Source: Paenibacillus arenilitoris (GTDB lineage: Bacteria; Bacillota; Bacilli; Paenibacillales; Paenibacillaceae). From it: DNA of 64,000 nt. Shown in pieces: positions 35,358 through 44,051 of this stretch (position 1 is its first letter; the number at the start of each line of letters is the position of its first letter). The notes beneath the pieces were generated by a model. The model did no database searches. It had not been told where the DNA came from and saw only the letters and a program-made list of their open reading frames with translations. The translations under genes were made by a program, and so were the position numbers. The stretch lies in contig NZ_JACXIY010000010.1 in the NCBI RefSeq assembly GCF_014705655.1, positions 245,727 to 309,726 of the forward strand. The letters run 5' to 3'.

Positions 35358-36557
35358 ATGAGCGGCGGAGGTTTGTCGAAGGAGCGGCTTGGCCGCCTGC
35401 GCGGCGCAATGGCCGGTTACGTCGAGCGCGGGGAAGCGCCCGGCCTCGTGGCGCTCGTCAGCCGGCGAGGCGATACGCATGTCGAAGCAATCGGCATGCT
35501 GGCGGCCGGCGGGAGCATGCCGATGCGCCGCGACGCGATCTTCCGCATCGCTTCGATGACGAAGCCGATTACGGCGGCCGCGGCGATGATTCTGGTGGAG
35601 GAGTGCGCGCTGCGTCTGGATGAAGCGGTCGACCGGCTACTGCCCGAGCTGGCCGGCCGGCGCGTCCTGAAGCGGCCGGACGGACCGCTTGACGACACCG
35701 TTGCCTCGAATCGGCCGATCACTGTCCGCGATCTGCTGACGTTCCGGCTCGGCATCGGAGCGGTCATGGCCCCGCCGGGCTCGCATCCGATCCAGCGGGC
35801 GATGGAGTCCGAGGGGCTCGCCCCGGGACCGAACCCGCCCTTGCATGCGCCGGACGAGTGGATGAAGCGGCTCGGCCGCCTGCCGCTTATCCATCAGCCC
35901 GGCGAGAGGTGGATGTATCATACCGGCTCCGACGTGCTTGGCGTGTTGATTGCCCGCGCCTCCGGCCAGCCGCTGGAGCGTTTCCTCCGCGAGAGGATCT
36001 TCGAGCCGCTCGGGATGATGGATACCGGCTTTCATGTCCCGGGCAATAAGCTCGACCGGCTGCCGACGAGCTATCGGAGAGAGGCCGGGAGCGGAGTGCT
36101 CATCGTGCATGACGAGCCGGCAAGCAGCCGCTGGGGGAGCCCGCCGGCATTCGAGTCCGGCGGGGCGGGTCTCGTCACCACCGCCGACGACTATTTGGCG
36201 TTCTGCCGGATGATGCTGAACAAAGGCTGGTACGGCGGCGAGCGGATATTGTCCCGCCCGGCGGTCGAGCTGATGACGACGGACCACCTGACGCCGGAGC
36301 AGCGAGCGGACAATCGCGTTTTCTTCGGCGACCATAGCGGCTGGGGCTTCGGCGCCGCCGTCAACATCAGACGCGAGAGCCTGTCGACGGTTCCTGGCCG
36401 CTTCGGCTGGGACGGCGGCATCGGCACGACCGGCTACACGGACCCGAAGGAGGAGCTGATCGGCATCCTGCTCACCCAGCGCATGATGGATTCCCCGGAG
36501 CCGCCTGGCGTCTTCCTCGATTTCTGGACGTCGGCCTATCAGGCGATCGACGACTGA
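35358..36557 (+). CDS. class C beta-lactamase-fold serine hydrolase (esterase/EstB-like)
   Basis: This serine hydrolase (about 399 residues) has the SxxK motif in FRIASMTKPITAAAAMIL, giving the nucleophile Ser and general-base Lys, and the second-box YHTGSDVLG; RFGWDGGIGTTGYTDP near the C-terminus corresponds to the third box. Family members are mostly esterases or peptidases, not true beta-lactamases. There is no signal peptide. The start is uncertain: the frame is open from 35250, with candidates at 35307, 35346 and 35358. A terminator follows directly. Confidence 0.82.
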   Translation: MSGGGLSKERLGRLRGAMAGYVERGEAPGLVALVSRRGDTHVEAIGMLAAGGSMPMRRDAIFRIASMTKPITAAAAMILVEECALRLDEAVDRLLPELAGRRVLKRPDGPLDDTVASNRPITVRDLLTFRLGIGAVMAPPGSHPIQRAMESEGLAPGPNPPLHAPDEWMKRLGRLPLIHQPGERWMYHTGSDVLGVLIARASGQPLERFLRERIFEPLGMMDTGFHVPGNKLDRLPTSYRREAGSGVLIVHDEPASSRWGSPPAFESGGAGLVTTADDYLAFCRMMLNKGWYGGERILSRPAVELMTTDHLTPEQRADNRVFFGDHSGWGFGAAVNIRRESLSTVPGRFGWDGGIGTTGYTDPKEELIGILLTQRMMDSPEPPGVFLDFWTSAYQAIDD

Positions 36558-36578
36558 AGGCTGTCAGAACCAATAACA

Positions 36579-36620
36579 AAGCGCGGGATGCTCATCCTGC
36601 GCTTCGTTTTGTCTTCTTTT
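36579..36620 (+). terminator. rho-independent terminator after the serine hydrolase
   Basis: AAGCGCGGGA (36579-36588) pairs with TCCTGCGCTT (36595-36604) with one G-U pair and a six-base loop; CGTTTTGTCTTCTTTT follows. It marks the boundary with the repeated element. Confidence 0.85.
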
Positions 36621-37152
36621 AACGGACACAGATGCCCTTATTTCGATGAAACGGGCATCTTTTTATTTTTAACGGACAGTAGAGACGTTATTGGCGCCAA
36701 ATCCCATCATTAATGTCCTAACGAGGGGAATAAGGTCGCTCATGTCCGTTACATTTGCATAAGGCTCAATTTCGGGCCAATAACGGCTTTTGGGACCGTT
36801 AGGAACGGGCGACCCGGGGCTGCGCCCCAACCCCGCCGCCGCCCGGCCGCCACCTCGCCGCCACCCGGCCGCCGCTACCCTGCCGCCAACTCGCCTCAGC
36901 TCGCCGCCACTTCGTCGCCAACCCGCCTCAGCTCGCCGCCACTTCGTCGCCAACCCGCCTCAGCTCGCCGCCACTTCGTCGCCAACCCGCCACCACCTCG
37001 CCGCCACTTCGTCGCCAACCCGCCTCAGCTCGCCGCCACTTCGTCGCCAACCCGCCTCAGCTCGCCGCCACTTCGTCGCCAACCCGCCTCAGCTCGCCAC
37101 CAACTCGCTGCGACTGCATCCGTCGCTCAGCCGCTCGGCTCATGCCGCCTTG
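36617..37152 (+). repeat. duplicated intergenic element, copy 1 (about 536 bp)
   Basis: A well-conserved head of about 220 bases (36617-36834) is followed by a cytosine-rich tandem array. The head contains AACGGACA at 36621 and 36671, its inverse TGTCCGTT at 36743-36750, a GATGCCC/GGGCATC hairpin followed by TTTTT, TAACGG/CCGTTA arms at 36781-36801 and a GGGGC/GCCCC hairpin at 36816-36828. Open frames through it are proline/arginine-rich or glycine-rich low complexity and are not treated as genes. Confidence 0.9.
36894..37118 (+). repeat. 32-bp tandem repeat array in copy 1
   Basis: About seven units start CCTCAGCTCGCCGCCACTTC at 36894, 36926, 36958, 37023, 37055 and 37087, with one 33-base variant at 36990. 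The period is not a multiple of three, so the protein frame changes at each unit, which argues against a coding repeat. Confidence 0.9.
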
Positions 37153-37690
37153 TTTTAACGGACACAGATGCCCTTATTTCGATGAAACGGGCATCTTTTC
37201 ATTTTTAACGGACAGCAGAGACGTTATTGGTGCTAAATCCCGTCATTAATATCCCAACGAGGCGGAATAAGGTCGCTCATGTCCGTTACATTTGCATAAG
37301 GCTCAATTTCGAACCAATAACGGCTTTTGGGACCGTTAGGAACGGGCGACCCGGGGCTGCGCCCCAACCCCGTTGCCACCCAGCCGCTACCCCGCCGCCA
37401 ACCCGCCTCAGCTCGCCGCCACTTCGTCGCCACCCCGCCTCAGCTCGCCGCCACCGGTCCGCCACCCCGCCACCAACTCGCCACCGGTCCGCCACCCCGC
37501 CACCAACTCGCCACCGGTCCGCCACCCCGCCACCAACTCGCCACCGGTCCGCCACCCCGCCGCCACCCCGCCGCCACCCCGCCACCAACTCGCCGCCACG
37601 GAACGGGGGAGCGCGCGTGGCATTTCGACCATACGTGGAACATGGTTATTCCGCTGGCCGAGTAATGCATGAACCGGACGAGAATACAAA
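37153..37690 (+). repeat. duplicated intergenic element, copy 2 (about 538 bp)
   Basis: This is the second copy of the element, offset by 536-537 bases, with a head nearly identical to copy 1 (scattered substitutions and one inserted base near 37262). Its array is different: one or two 32-base units, then a 30-base unit. The head ends in the same GGGGC/GCCCC hairpin. Confidence 0.9.
37451..37570 (+). repeat. 30-bp tandem repeat array in copy 2
   Basis: Four units begin with CCACCGGTCCGCCACCCCGC at 37451, 37481, 37511 and 37541; the first three are perfect and the last diverges at its end. There are no spacers between units, so this is a minisatellite and not a CRISPR array. Confidence 0.92.
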
Positions 37691-37733
37691 AACAGCTTGA
37701 CGGGACGTTTAAGCCTGCAGGTTGTTCTTTTTG

Positions 37734-37984
37734 TGTTATTTATATGTTATATAAAATCACATAAATGGATTAAGTCAATAGATGTGCAGCAGTTACAGAG
37801 TAAAGTTGCGCTCAAATTTGAAAGGGTTTTCACATATAACTGTTCGTTTTAACATCAAAATTAACAATATTCGATCATAAAATAACAAATTAATGATTGC
37901 CAATCGAGAATTTGATGTTATAATACTTAACAAGAAGTTCATATCGAGAACTGAATTTATGTTATTTCCATGTTAGATAATATC
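37734..37984 (+). promoter_or_regulatory. AT-rich operator region ahead of the catabolic cluster
   Basis: This 300-base gap holds no gene but is full of repeats. A 25-base direct repeat (37734-37758 and 37960-37984, 21/25 identical) reads TGTTATTT..ATGTTA.ATAA. An inverted repeat pairs TAACATCAAAATT (37850-37862) with AATTTGATGTTA (37909-37920). The downstream arm runs into the -10 box. The DeoR-type regulator of the cluster (47536-48315) is the obvious candidate to bind here. Confidence 0.6.
37897..37924 (+). promoter_or_regulatory. sigma-A promoter of the catabolic cluster
   Basis: TTGCCA (37897-37902) and a perfect TATAAT (37919-37924) are separated by 16 bases. It lies about 155 bases before the first gene and overlaps an inverted repeat, which suggests repression. 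Confidence 0.65.
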
Positions 37985-38078
37985 GGATTGGCGGCTGCAG
38001 GCTGTTTGACCTTAAGGCATGCCGCTCGAACATTTCGGCGAATGGGATTTCGAAAACGAACAAGAAGAGGGTGCGGGC

Positions 38079-39815
38079 ATGGGAGCGATTCGATTTGGCG
38101 GGTGTCTGCTTGAACGTGATCAAGCTTGCGCCATGCGCGACGGTACCGTGTTATACGCGGATATTTACCGGCCTTCGCAGGACGGCTGTTATCCGGTCCT
38201 GCTCATGAGACAGCCTTACGGAAAGATGCTCGCTTCCACCGTATCGCAGGCGCATCCCGTCTGGTATGCGAGGCAGGGCTTCATCGTGGTCATTCAGGAC
38301 GTCAGGGGGCGAGGCGATTCGGAAGGGGAGTTCGATCCTTTTGCCCATGAAGCGGAGGATGGCTACGATACGGTGCAGTGGGCGGCCGCGTTGCCGCAAT
38401 CCAACGGCTATGTGGGCATGTACGGCTTCTCCTATCAGGGCAGCACGCAGTGGGCGGCGGCTTCGCTGGCGCCGCCGGCGCTGAAGGCGATTGCGCCGGG
38501 AATGTGCGGAGCGAGCGCCTATCACGGCATGATCTACCCGCAAGGGAGGTTCGCGGCGGCCGAGCATGTTCCTTGGGCTTTTCAACTGGCGCGCGACGGC
38601 GCGCGCAGGGCGGGCGATGCGGAGAGCGAGGCGTATTGCACGCTTGTGCGCAAGAGCACGCCGGACGAACTGCTGTATCCGGTAATGGCCGACGGCTCGC
38701 ATCCGATCCTTCAGCGCTATTTTCCGGCATACGGTCAGTGGCGGGAGCATGCCGATTATGACGCTTACTGGGAGCGGCGCAGCTGGATGAATGCCTTTCT
38801 GGAGCATCCGATACCGGCTTTCCTGATCGGCGGCTGGTACGATGTTTTCCTGATGGGGACGCTGGAGGATTACGATCGGCTGAGCGGCATCGAGCGGACG
38901 GACGATCTGTTCTTCAAGCTCATGATCGGACCTTGGGACCATATTCCGTGGGGTCGTCATTCCGGCGGAATGGATCATGGGCGGGAGGCGGACGGCGATA
39001 TTCATGCCGAGCAGGCGGCATGGTTCCGTTACTGGCTCGACCCGCAGCGCAAGCCGAAGACGGAGGCCGAGCCGGAAGTGAGGGGTTACGAACGCGGCAG
39101 CGGCGCGTGGCGATCGTACGGACGGGAATCGCCGTTGTCTAGCCAGGGCCATCCCGTCCGGCTATGGCTGAACGGCGGGATCAAGCCGGCCAACGGAGCG
39201 CTGGGCGGCGGCCGATTGCTGCCGCAGCCGACGACCGGCAACGAATCCGCTCCGGACGTATTCGTCTATGACGCGAGAATGCCGATGACGCTGGACGGAT
39301 TTCAACCGAAGGATAGGCGGGCCGAGCAGGACCGTTACGAAATATTGGTGTACACGGGAGAGCCGCTCGCGGAATGCGTGAGACTGTTCGGCGCCATTAC
39401 GCTGCAGGCGCAGGTGCAGACGATCGGCGGGCCGACCGATCTGGTCGCGATCGCAAGCGTCGTCGGGCCGTCAGGGGAAGCGACCTTCCTGACCGCGGGC
39501 GTTGCCGAAGCGTCGGCGGAAGCCGACGAACAAGGGCTGGGTCAGACGCTGCAGCTAAAGCTGAGGCCGGTCGCTATTGAGCTTCGGCCAGGCGAGGCGA
39601 TTCGTTTGGAGCTCACGGGAAGCGCGTATCCGCTGTATGCCCGTCATCCGAACGGCCGGAGCATAAGCGATGAGCGCTCGGCTGGACCCGGACAGCTGCG
39701 TATGGCGACCGTCTCGATTCATTACGAAGGCTCTACGATCGAGCTGCCCGTCAGGGTAAAGGGGGGCGAAGCAACATGTACCGGCTTGGCAATGGCAGAA
39801 ACGACTGGCATGTAA
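38079..39815 (+). CDS. CocE/NonD-family hydrolase (S15 peptidase fold)
   Basis: This alpha/beta hydrolase (578 residues) has the X-Pro dipeptidyl-peptidase S15 catalytic domain with nucleophile Ser in MYGFSYQGSTQWAA and the oxyanion segment VIQDVRGRGDSEGEFDPF. A C-terminal jelly-roll (PepX_C-like) domain covers about residues 390-570. Relatives include cocaine esterase, acyl-amino-acid esterases and glutaryl-7-ACA acylases. ATG 38079 follows AGAGGGTGCGGGC; ATG 38019 has poor spacing and adds an acidic tail. It is the first gene of the cluster and overlaps the next gene by 40 bases. It probably hydrolyses an ester or amide in the pathway substrate. Confidence 0.85.
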   Translation: MGAIRFGGCLLERDQACAMRDGTVLYADIYRPSQDGCYPVLLMRQPYGKMLASTVSQAHPVWYARQGFIVVIQDVRGRGDSEGEFDPFAHEAEDGYDTVQWAAALPQSNGYVGMYGFSYQGSTQWAAASLAPPALKAIAPGMCGASAYHGMIYPQGRFAAAEHVPWAFQLARDGARRAGDAESEAYCTLVRKSTPDELLYPVMADGSHPILQRYFPAYGQWREHADYDAYWERRSWMNAFLEHPIPAFLIGGWYDVFLMGTLEDYDRLSGIERTDDLFFKLMIGPWDHIPWGRHSGGMDHGREADGDIHAEQAAWFRYWLDPQRKPKTEAEPEVRGYERGSGAWRSYGRESPLSSQGHPVRLWLNGGIKPANGALGGGRLLPQPTTGNESAPDVFVYDARMPMTLDGFQPKDRRAEQDRYEILVYTGEPLAECVRLFGAITLQAQVQTIGGPTDLVAIASVVGPSGEATFLTAGVAEASAEADEQGLGQTLQLKLRPVAIELRPGEAIRLELTGSAYPLYARHPNGRSISDERSAGPGQLRMATVSIHYEGSTIELPVRVKGGEATCTGLAMAETTGM

Positions 39816-40990
39816 ACGAAGAAGAAGCCGACCTGCGAAGGAGTCGGCAGGGCGGCAGGACGGTCAGGCTGCCGGCGGAGCCGCAGCGCATTACGATCGA
39901 TCTGGATCGTACGGCGGCGATCGTCATCGATATGCAGAACGATTTTTGCTCGCCCGGAGGCTGGGTGGATTATATCGGCGGGGATTACGCGCCCCTTAAG
40001 GCGCTGGCTAGTGCTCAGAACCGGCTGCTTGCCTCCTTGAGAAGGGAAGGCGTGCCCGTCATTTGGCTGAACTGGGGCAACCGGGAGGATCGGCTCAATC
40101 TCAGCCCGTCGATCCTTCATGTCTATAACGGCGCGGGCACCGGAGTCGGCATCGGGGAGCCGCTTCCGGGCAACGGATCGAAGGTGCTCGAGAAGGGGAG
40201 CTGGGGAGCCGCGATTATCGACGAGCTGATCGTCGAGCCGACCGACATTCATGTGGATAAATACAGGATGAGCGGTTTCTGGGACACGCCGCTGGACAGC
40301 ATCCTGCGCAATTTAAGGGCGGAAACGCTGCTGTTCATGGGCGTCAATCTCGATCAATGCGTCATGTCGACGCTCGAGGACGCCGTTCATTCCGGGTATG
40401 ACGCGGTGCTGATCAAGGATTGCTGCGCTACCAATTCGCCGGCTTACTGCGCGGATGCGGCTCATTACAATATTAAGCAATGCTACGGATTTATTGCCGA
40501 TTCGTCGGATCTGTTAAACGTTGTTCCATTAAGCGAAACCCAGGAGGTGCTTCACATGACTCGACCCTCGATGTATGCAGGCAAGTACGATCAAAGCCCG
40601 GTTTACAAAATCTCGCCTAAGGACAGCAATAAATTCGTCCTGCTGTGCGACGGATCGCAAGTTCCTTTCGTTTCGGTCGTCGAAATTTTCGATGCAGGCG
40701 GCCAGACGCCTCCGAACGAACATGCGGAAGCTTACGAGTACTTCTATGTCCTGCATGGCGAAGGTATCGCGTCGGTAGGAAGCGACAGCATGCCGATCGG
40801 GCAAGGCTCCTACTTTATCGTGAGCCCGGGCCAGACGCACCAGGTGCGGAATACGGGGAAATCCAGGCTGTACGTCCTTACGACGATGGTGCCCGACGAG
40901 AAGTTTTCCGATTTGATCAAGTCCGGCGTTGCCGCTTCGCTCGATGACGAGGATTTGCGCATCCTCTCTTCGGCGCAGGCGCAAGCTTAG
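39776..40990 (+). CDS. isochorismatase-like cysteine hydrolase fused to a cupin domain
   Basis: This is a fusion of 404 residues. The first part (about 40-255) is an isochorismatase-fold amidohydrolase with the triad Asp (AAIVIDMQNDFCSPGG), Lys (HVDKYRMSGFWDT) and Cys (VNLDQCVMSTLEDAV), as in biuret hydrolase, ureidoacrylate hydrolase RutB and N-carbamoylsarcosine hydrolase. The second part (about 262-404) is a small cupin (NEHAEAYEYFYVLHGEG, then SPGQTHQVRNTG). Such enzymes cut carbamoyl or ring-derived amides. The junction contains an internal ribosome binding site and ATG, described separately. It lies between the CocE hydrolase and a creatininase-family gene. Confidence 0.88.
   Translation: MYRLGNGRNDWHVNEEEADLRRSRQGGRTVRLPAEPQRITIDLDRTAAIVIDMQNDFCSPGGWVDYIGGDYAPLKALASAQNRLLASLRREGVPVIWLNWGNREDRLNLSPSILHVYNGAGTGVGIGEPLPGNGSKVLEKGSWGAAIIDELIVEPTDIHVDKYRMSGFWDTPLDSILRNLRAETLLFMGVNLDQCVMSTLEDAVHSGYDAVLIKDCCATNSPAYCADAAHYNIKQCYGFIADSSDLLNVVPLSETQEVLHMTRPSMYAGKYDQSPVYKISPKDSNKFVLLCDGSQVPFVSVVEIFDAGGQTPPNEHAEAYEYFYVLHGEGIASVGSDSMPIGQGSYFIVSPGQTHQVRNTGKSRLYVLTTMVPDEKFSDLIKSGVAASLDDEDLRILSSAQAQA
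40556..40990 (+). CDS. possible internally initiated stand-alone cupin
   Basis: Inside the fusion gene, AGGAGGTG (40542-40549) lies six bases before an in-frame ATG at 40556 (MTRPSMYAGKYDQSP), which would give a 144-residue cupin. The site is as good as any true start in this window. The cell may make both fusion and free cupin, or the fusion may be a recent loss of a stop codon between two overlapping genes. Confidence 0.45.
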   Translation: MTRPSMYAGKYDQSPVYKISPKDSNKFVLLCDGSQVPFVSVVEIFDAGGQTPPNEHAEAYEYFYVLHGEGIASVGSDSMPIGQGSYFIVSPGQTHQVRNTGKSRLYVLTTMVPDEKFSDLIKSGVAASLDDEDLRILSSAQAQA

Positions 40991-41061
40991 CCGCACCGAG
41001 AAGAGCCGCATCGGCCGATCGCGCCGCGTTCGTCCATTAGCCGGAGGAGGAGAGAGCGAAG

Positions 41062-41865
41062 ATGAACAGATATACGGGAAAAGCATGGGATGAGCATTTT
41101 TTGCCGCGCCTGAGCCGCAAGCAAATCGCGGAGCTGGATAAGGAGAACGCGCTCGTCGTGCTGCCGGTCGCGGCGATCGAGCAGCATGGTCCTCATTTAC
41201 CGACCTACACGGACACATTAATCAACGAGACGATGTTAACCTGCGCGTTCGAAGCGCTGCCGGAGGGCGCTCCGGTATGGCTTATTCCGCCGCTGGCGTA
41301 CGGAAAAAGCACGGAGCATCTCGGCATTCCCGGCACCCTGACGCTCTCGGCGACGACGCTGATGGCGGTGCTGCTCGACATCGCGAAGAGTCTGCGGGCC
41401 AGCGGCTTTCGAAAACTCGCCTTCTATAATACGCATGGGGGAAATATTGACCTGCTGAACATGATGGCGAGGGAGATCCGGATCGAGACCGGTCTTGCCG
41501 TCTTCCAGGTCCAATTCGACAAGGAGGCGGACCCCGAGGTCGTCCGAAGGGAGCCGCTGATCGACATCCACGGCGGCGACGTGGAGACCTCGCTTATTCT
41601 CGCTTCGCGCGAGCATTGGGTGGATATGAGCGAAGCTCCCGACGAAATTCCGAACCTCCCGGCTTCGCCTACGCTGCAATTTAAGAACAAGGCATTCGCT
41701 TGGGTCATGGACGATTTGTCGGAATCGGGCATATGCGGCAACGCGAAGCTGGCATCGGTTGCGCTTGGGCGGCATCTGTACGAACGCGGTGGCAAGGCGA
41801 TGGCGGCCGCGCTCATGGAATTGGTCTCGTTCGATATGGCCGGCTTGAGGAAGAAAGGACATTAA
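41062..41865 (+). CDS. creatininase-family amidohydrolase
   Basis: This metal-dependent cyclic amidohydrolase (267 residues) has the family metal ligands in LPVAAIEQHGPHLPTYTDT (Glu, His, Asp), YNTHGGNIDLLN and IDIHGGDVETSLILA (Glu). Members open creatinine, deformylate FAPy intermediates or cleave peptides (MftE). The surrounding enzymes suggest a heterocyclic amide, but the substrate cannot be named. ATG 41062 follows GGAGGAGGAGAG. It is followed 13 bases later by an importer ATPase gene. Confidence 0.9.
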   Translation: MNRYTGKAWDEHFLPRLSRKQIAELDKENALVVLPVAAIEQHGPHLPTYTDTLINETMLTCAFEALPEGAPVWLIPPLAYGKSTEHLGIPGTLTLSATTLMAVLLDIAKSLRASGFRKLAFYNTHGGNIDLLNMMAREIRIETGLAVFQVQFDKEADPEVVRREPLIDIHGGDVETSLILASREHWVDMSEAPDEIPNLPASPTLQFKNKAFAWVMDDLSESGICGNAKLASVALGRHLYERGGKAMAAALMELVSFDMAGLRKKGH

Positions 41866-41878
41866 GGAGGCGGTTGGA

Positions 41879-42682
41879 ATGGAAGCGATGCGAAACGGTC
41901 TGACCGGCCAGGGGCGCTCGGGGGAGGATCAAGCATTCGTCCGAATGAGCAATCTGTCCAAAGTGTACCCGAACGGCACGGTGGCGCTTAATGACGTGAA
42001 CCTCGACATTTCGGAAGGAGAGTTTATTTCGTTCGTCGGTCCTTCCGGCTGCGGCAAGTCGACGATCTTCAAGCTGATCACCGGACTGAGCGGCCATACG
42101 TCGGGCGAGCTGTCGATTCTCGGTCTGACGCCGAAGGAAGCCCGCAAAGCGAACAATACCTCGTTCGTCTTTCAGGACCATACGCTGCTTCCCTGGAGCA
42201 CCGTCATTGACAACGTCATGCTGCCGTTATCGCTGCGGGGAGATTCCAGGAAGGAGAGCCGCAAGGAGGCGGAGCGGGTGCTGGAGATGGTCGGACTGCG
42301 GGACTACACGAAGGCTCTTCCCCGCATGCTGTCGGGCGGCATGAAGATGCGCGTGTCCATAGCAAGGGCGCTCGTCTCGAAGCCGAAGCTGCTGCTAATG
42401 GATGAGCCGTTCGCGGCATTGGACGAAATTACGCGCCAATCGCTGCAGGATGAGCTGCTCTCGATCTGGCAGCAGGATCGCAGCATGACGGTGCTGTTCG
42501 TCACGCATAACGTCTTCGAGGCGGTGTTTCTGTCCAGCAGGGTGGCGGTGATGACGCCGCGTCCGGGTAAAATTTCGAATATCGTCCCCATAGACGTGCC
42601 GTACCCGAGAGGCGAGGACTATCGGACGACCGCGCGGTTCAGCGAACTGGTCGGCGCCGTATCCAAATCGCTCAACCATTAA
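41879..42682 (+). CDS. SsuB/TauB/NrtD-type ABC transporter ATP-binding subunit
   Basis: This ATPase (267 residues) has Walker A GPSGCGKST, Q loop FVFQDHTLLPW, signature LSGGMKMRVSIARAL, Walker B LLLMDEPFAALDE and switch His in VTHNVFEA. The group energises importers of nitrate, sulfonates, pyrimidines and similar small molecules. The permease (44044-44907) and binding protein (46286-47386) are in the same cluster. AAGGAGGCGG gives the ribosome binding site. Confidence 0.93.
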   Translation: MEAMRNGLTGQGRSGEDQAFVRMSNLSKVYPNGTVALNDVNLDISEGEFISFVGPSGCGKSTIFKLITGLSGHTSGELSILGLTPKEARKANNTSFVFQDHTLLPWSTVIDNVMLPLSLRGDSRKESRKEAERVLEMVGLRDYTKALPRMLSGGMKMRVSIARALVSKPKLLLMDEPFAALDEITRQSLQDELLSIWQQDRSMTVLFVTHNVFEAVFLSSRVAVMTPRPGKISNIVPIDVPYPRGEDYRTTARFSELVGAVSKSLNH

Positions 42683-42698
42683 GAACGGAGGTGCCGCG

Positions 42699-44051
42699 AT
42701 GAATGCGGGCTGGCAGGAGGAAGTAGAGGAATTGCTGGGCAAGGGCAAGGCGGTAGCGGACCGGACGGTCGTCGAGAAGCTGTCCAAGGACTATTACTGG
42801 TATTCGCCGCTGCTGCATCGGAAGCTGAAGGACAAAGTGGCGGAAGGCGTCGTCAAAATCCGGACGGAATCGGATCTCGTGCGGACGCTGGCTTACGCTT
42901 ACGAGCATCGCATCCCCGTTACGCCGCGAGGAGGGGGAACGGGCAATTACGGGCAGGCGGTTCCTCTGAACGGCGGGCTTGTGCTGGATCTGACACCATT
43001 CAATGACATATTGGAGATCGGGAACGGATACGCCAGATGCCAGGCGGGCGTCAGGCTCGGCGCGCTGGAGAAAGAAGCCCGCAAGACGGGACAGGAGCTC
43101 CGCATCTACCCGAGCACGCTAATGATCGCGACGATCGGCGGATTTATCGGCGGCGGCTCGGCAGGCATCGGTTCGATTACGTACGGCGGCTTATGGAGCG
43201 GCAACGTGCTCGAGCTTGCGGCCTACACGATGGAGGAAGAGCCTCGGCGGCTCGTCATCCGGGGAGAAGAAATGCGCGATTACATTCATGGCTACGGCAC
43301 GACGGGCATACTGGCCGAGGTCGTCATTCCGCTGGCGCCGGCGAAGGAGTGGGAGGAGGCCATCGGGCAGTTCGAGAGACTGGAAGACGCGGTGCGGTTC
43401 GCGAACCGCGTCGCGGATGACGCCGGCTTGGCCAAACGGGTCGTCAGCCTGCATGAATGGCCGCTTCCCGGCTACTTCATCCCGCTTGCGCGCCACCTTC
43501 GGCAAGGCATGGCCGCGGTGCTGCTCGAGGCGGAGAAGGGTTCCATGGAGAAGCTTCGGCAGTACGCGGAGGAGGAAGGCGGAGAGATCGGCTACACGAA
43601 GAGCGACTCCCATATGCGCAAAGGCGTGAGCCTGACCGATTTTACGTTCAACCATACGACGCTGTGGGCGCTAAAAGCGGATGCTTCCTACACCTACCTG
43701 CAAGCCGGCTTCTCCTCCACGAACTACGAGCGCCAAATCGCGCAGGTCAAGGCGAAATTCGGCGACGAGGTGCTCATGCACATGGAATGGATGAAAGCTC
43801 CGGGAGGAACGGCCCCGGCCAATCTGCCGCTGTTTAAATTTACGACCGAGGAGAGGTTGAACGAAATCATCCGGTTTCTGAACGGGATCGGCGTGCCCGT
43901 GAACAACCCGCACACGTGGAAGCTCGACGCGAACAAAGATACGTACGAGGGTATGGTTATGCGCAAGAAGCTCAACGATCCCCGCAATCTGCTCAATCCC
44001 GGCAAGCTCCTTGCCGGACATGACGAGGAAGAGGTGAGCCATCATGGGTAA
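42699..44051 (+). CDS. FAD-linked oxidase (FAD_binding_4, GlcD-like)
   Basis: This flavoenzyme (450 residues) has the PCMH-type FAD domain: VTPRGGGTGNYGQAVPLNGG for the pyrophosphate loop, then GGFIGGGSAGIGSITYGGLW. The C-terminal substrate domain ends KKLNDPRNLLNPGKLL, the usual GlcD/LDH-like finish. It should oxidise a hydroxy acid or similar carbon-hydroxyl group in the pathway. Its location between the ATPase and permease genes of one importer ties it to the imported compound. It overlaps the permease start by eight bases. Confidence 0.9.
   Translation: MNAGWQEEVEELLGKGKAVADRTVVEKLSKDYYWYSPLLHRKLKDKVAEGVVKIRTESDLVRTLAYAYEHRIPVTPRGGGTGNYGQAVPLNGGLVLDLTPFNDILEIGNGYARCQAGVRLGALEKEARKTGQELRIYPSTLMIATIGGFIGGGSAGIGSITYGGLWSGNVLELAAYTMEEEPRRLVIRGEEMRDYIHGYGTTGILAEVVIPLAPAKEWEEAIGQFERLEDAVRFANRVADDAGLAKRVVSLHEWPLPGYFIPLARHLRQGMAAVLLEAEKGSMEKLRQYAEEEGGEIGYTKSDSHMRKGVSLTDFTFNHTTLWALKADASYTYLQAGFSSTNYERQIAQVKAKFGDEVLMHMEWMKAPGGTAPANLPLFKFTTEERLNEIIRFLNGIGVPVNNPHTWKLDANKDTYEGMVMRKKLNDPRNLLNPGKLLAGHDEEEVSHHG

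Noticed and set aside
36894..37570. CRISPR-like direct repeats of 30-32 bases
   Set aside because: Units are directly adjacent with no unique spacers and no cas genes are present in the window.
36669..37700. Several open frames on both strands through the cytosine-rich arrays, giving Pro/Arg-rich or Gly/Trp/Arg-rich proteins
   Set aside because: They follow tandem DNA repeats with a 32- or 30-base period, shift frame between units, lack ribosome binding sites and overlap each other on both strands. The DNA repeat explains them.
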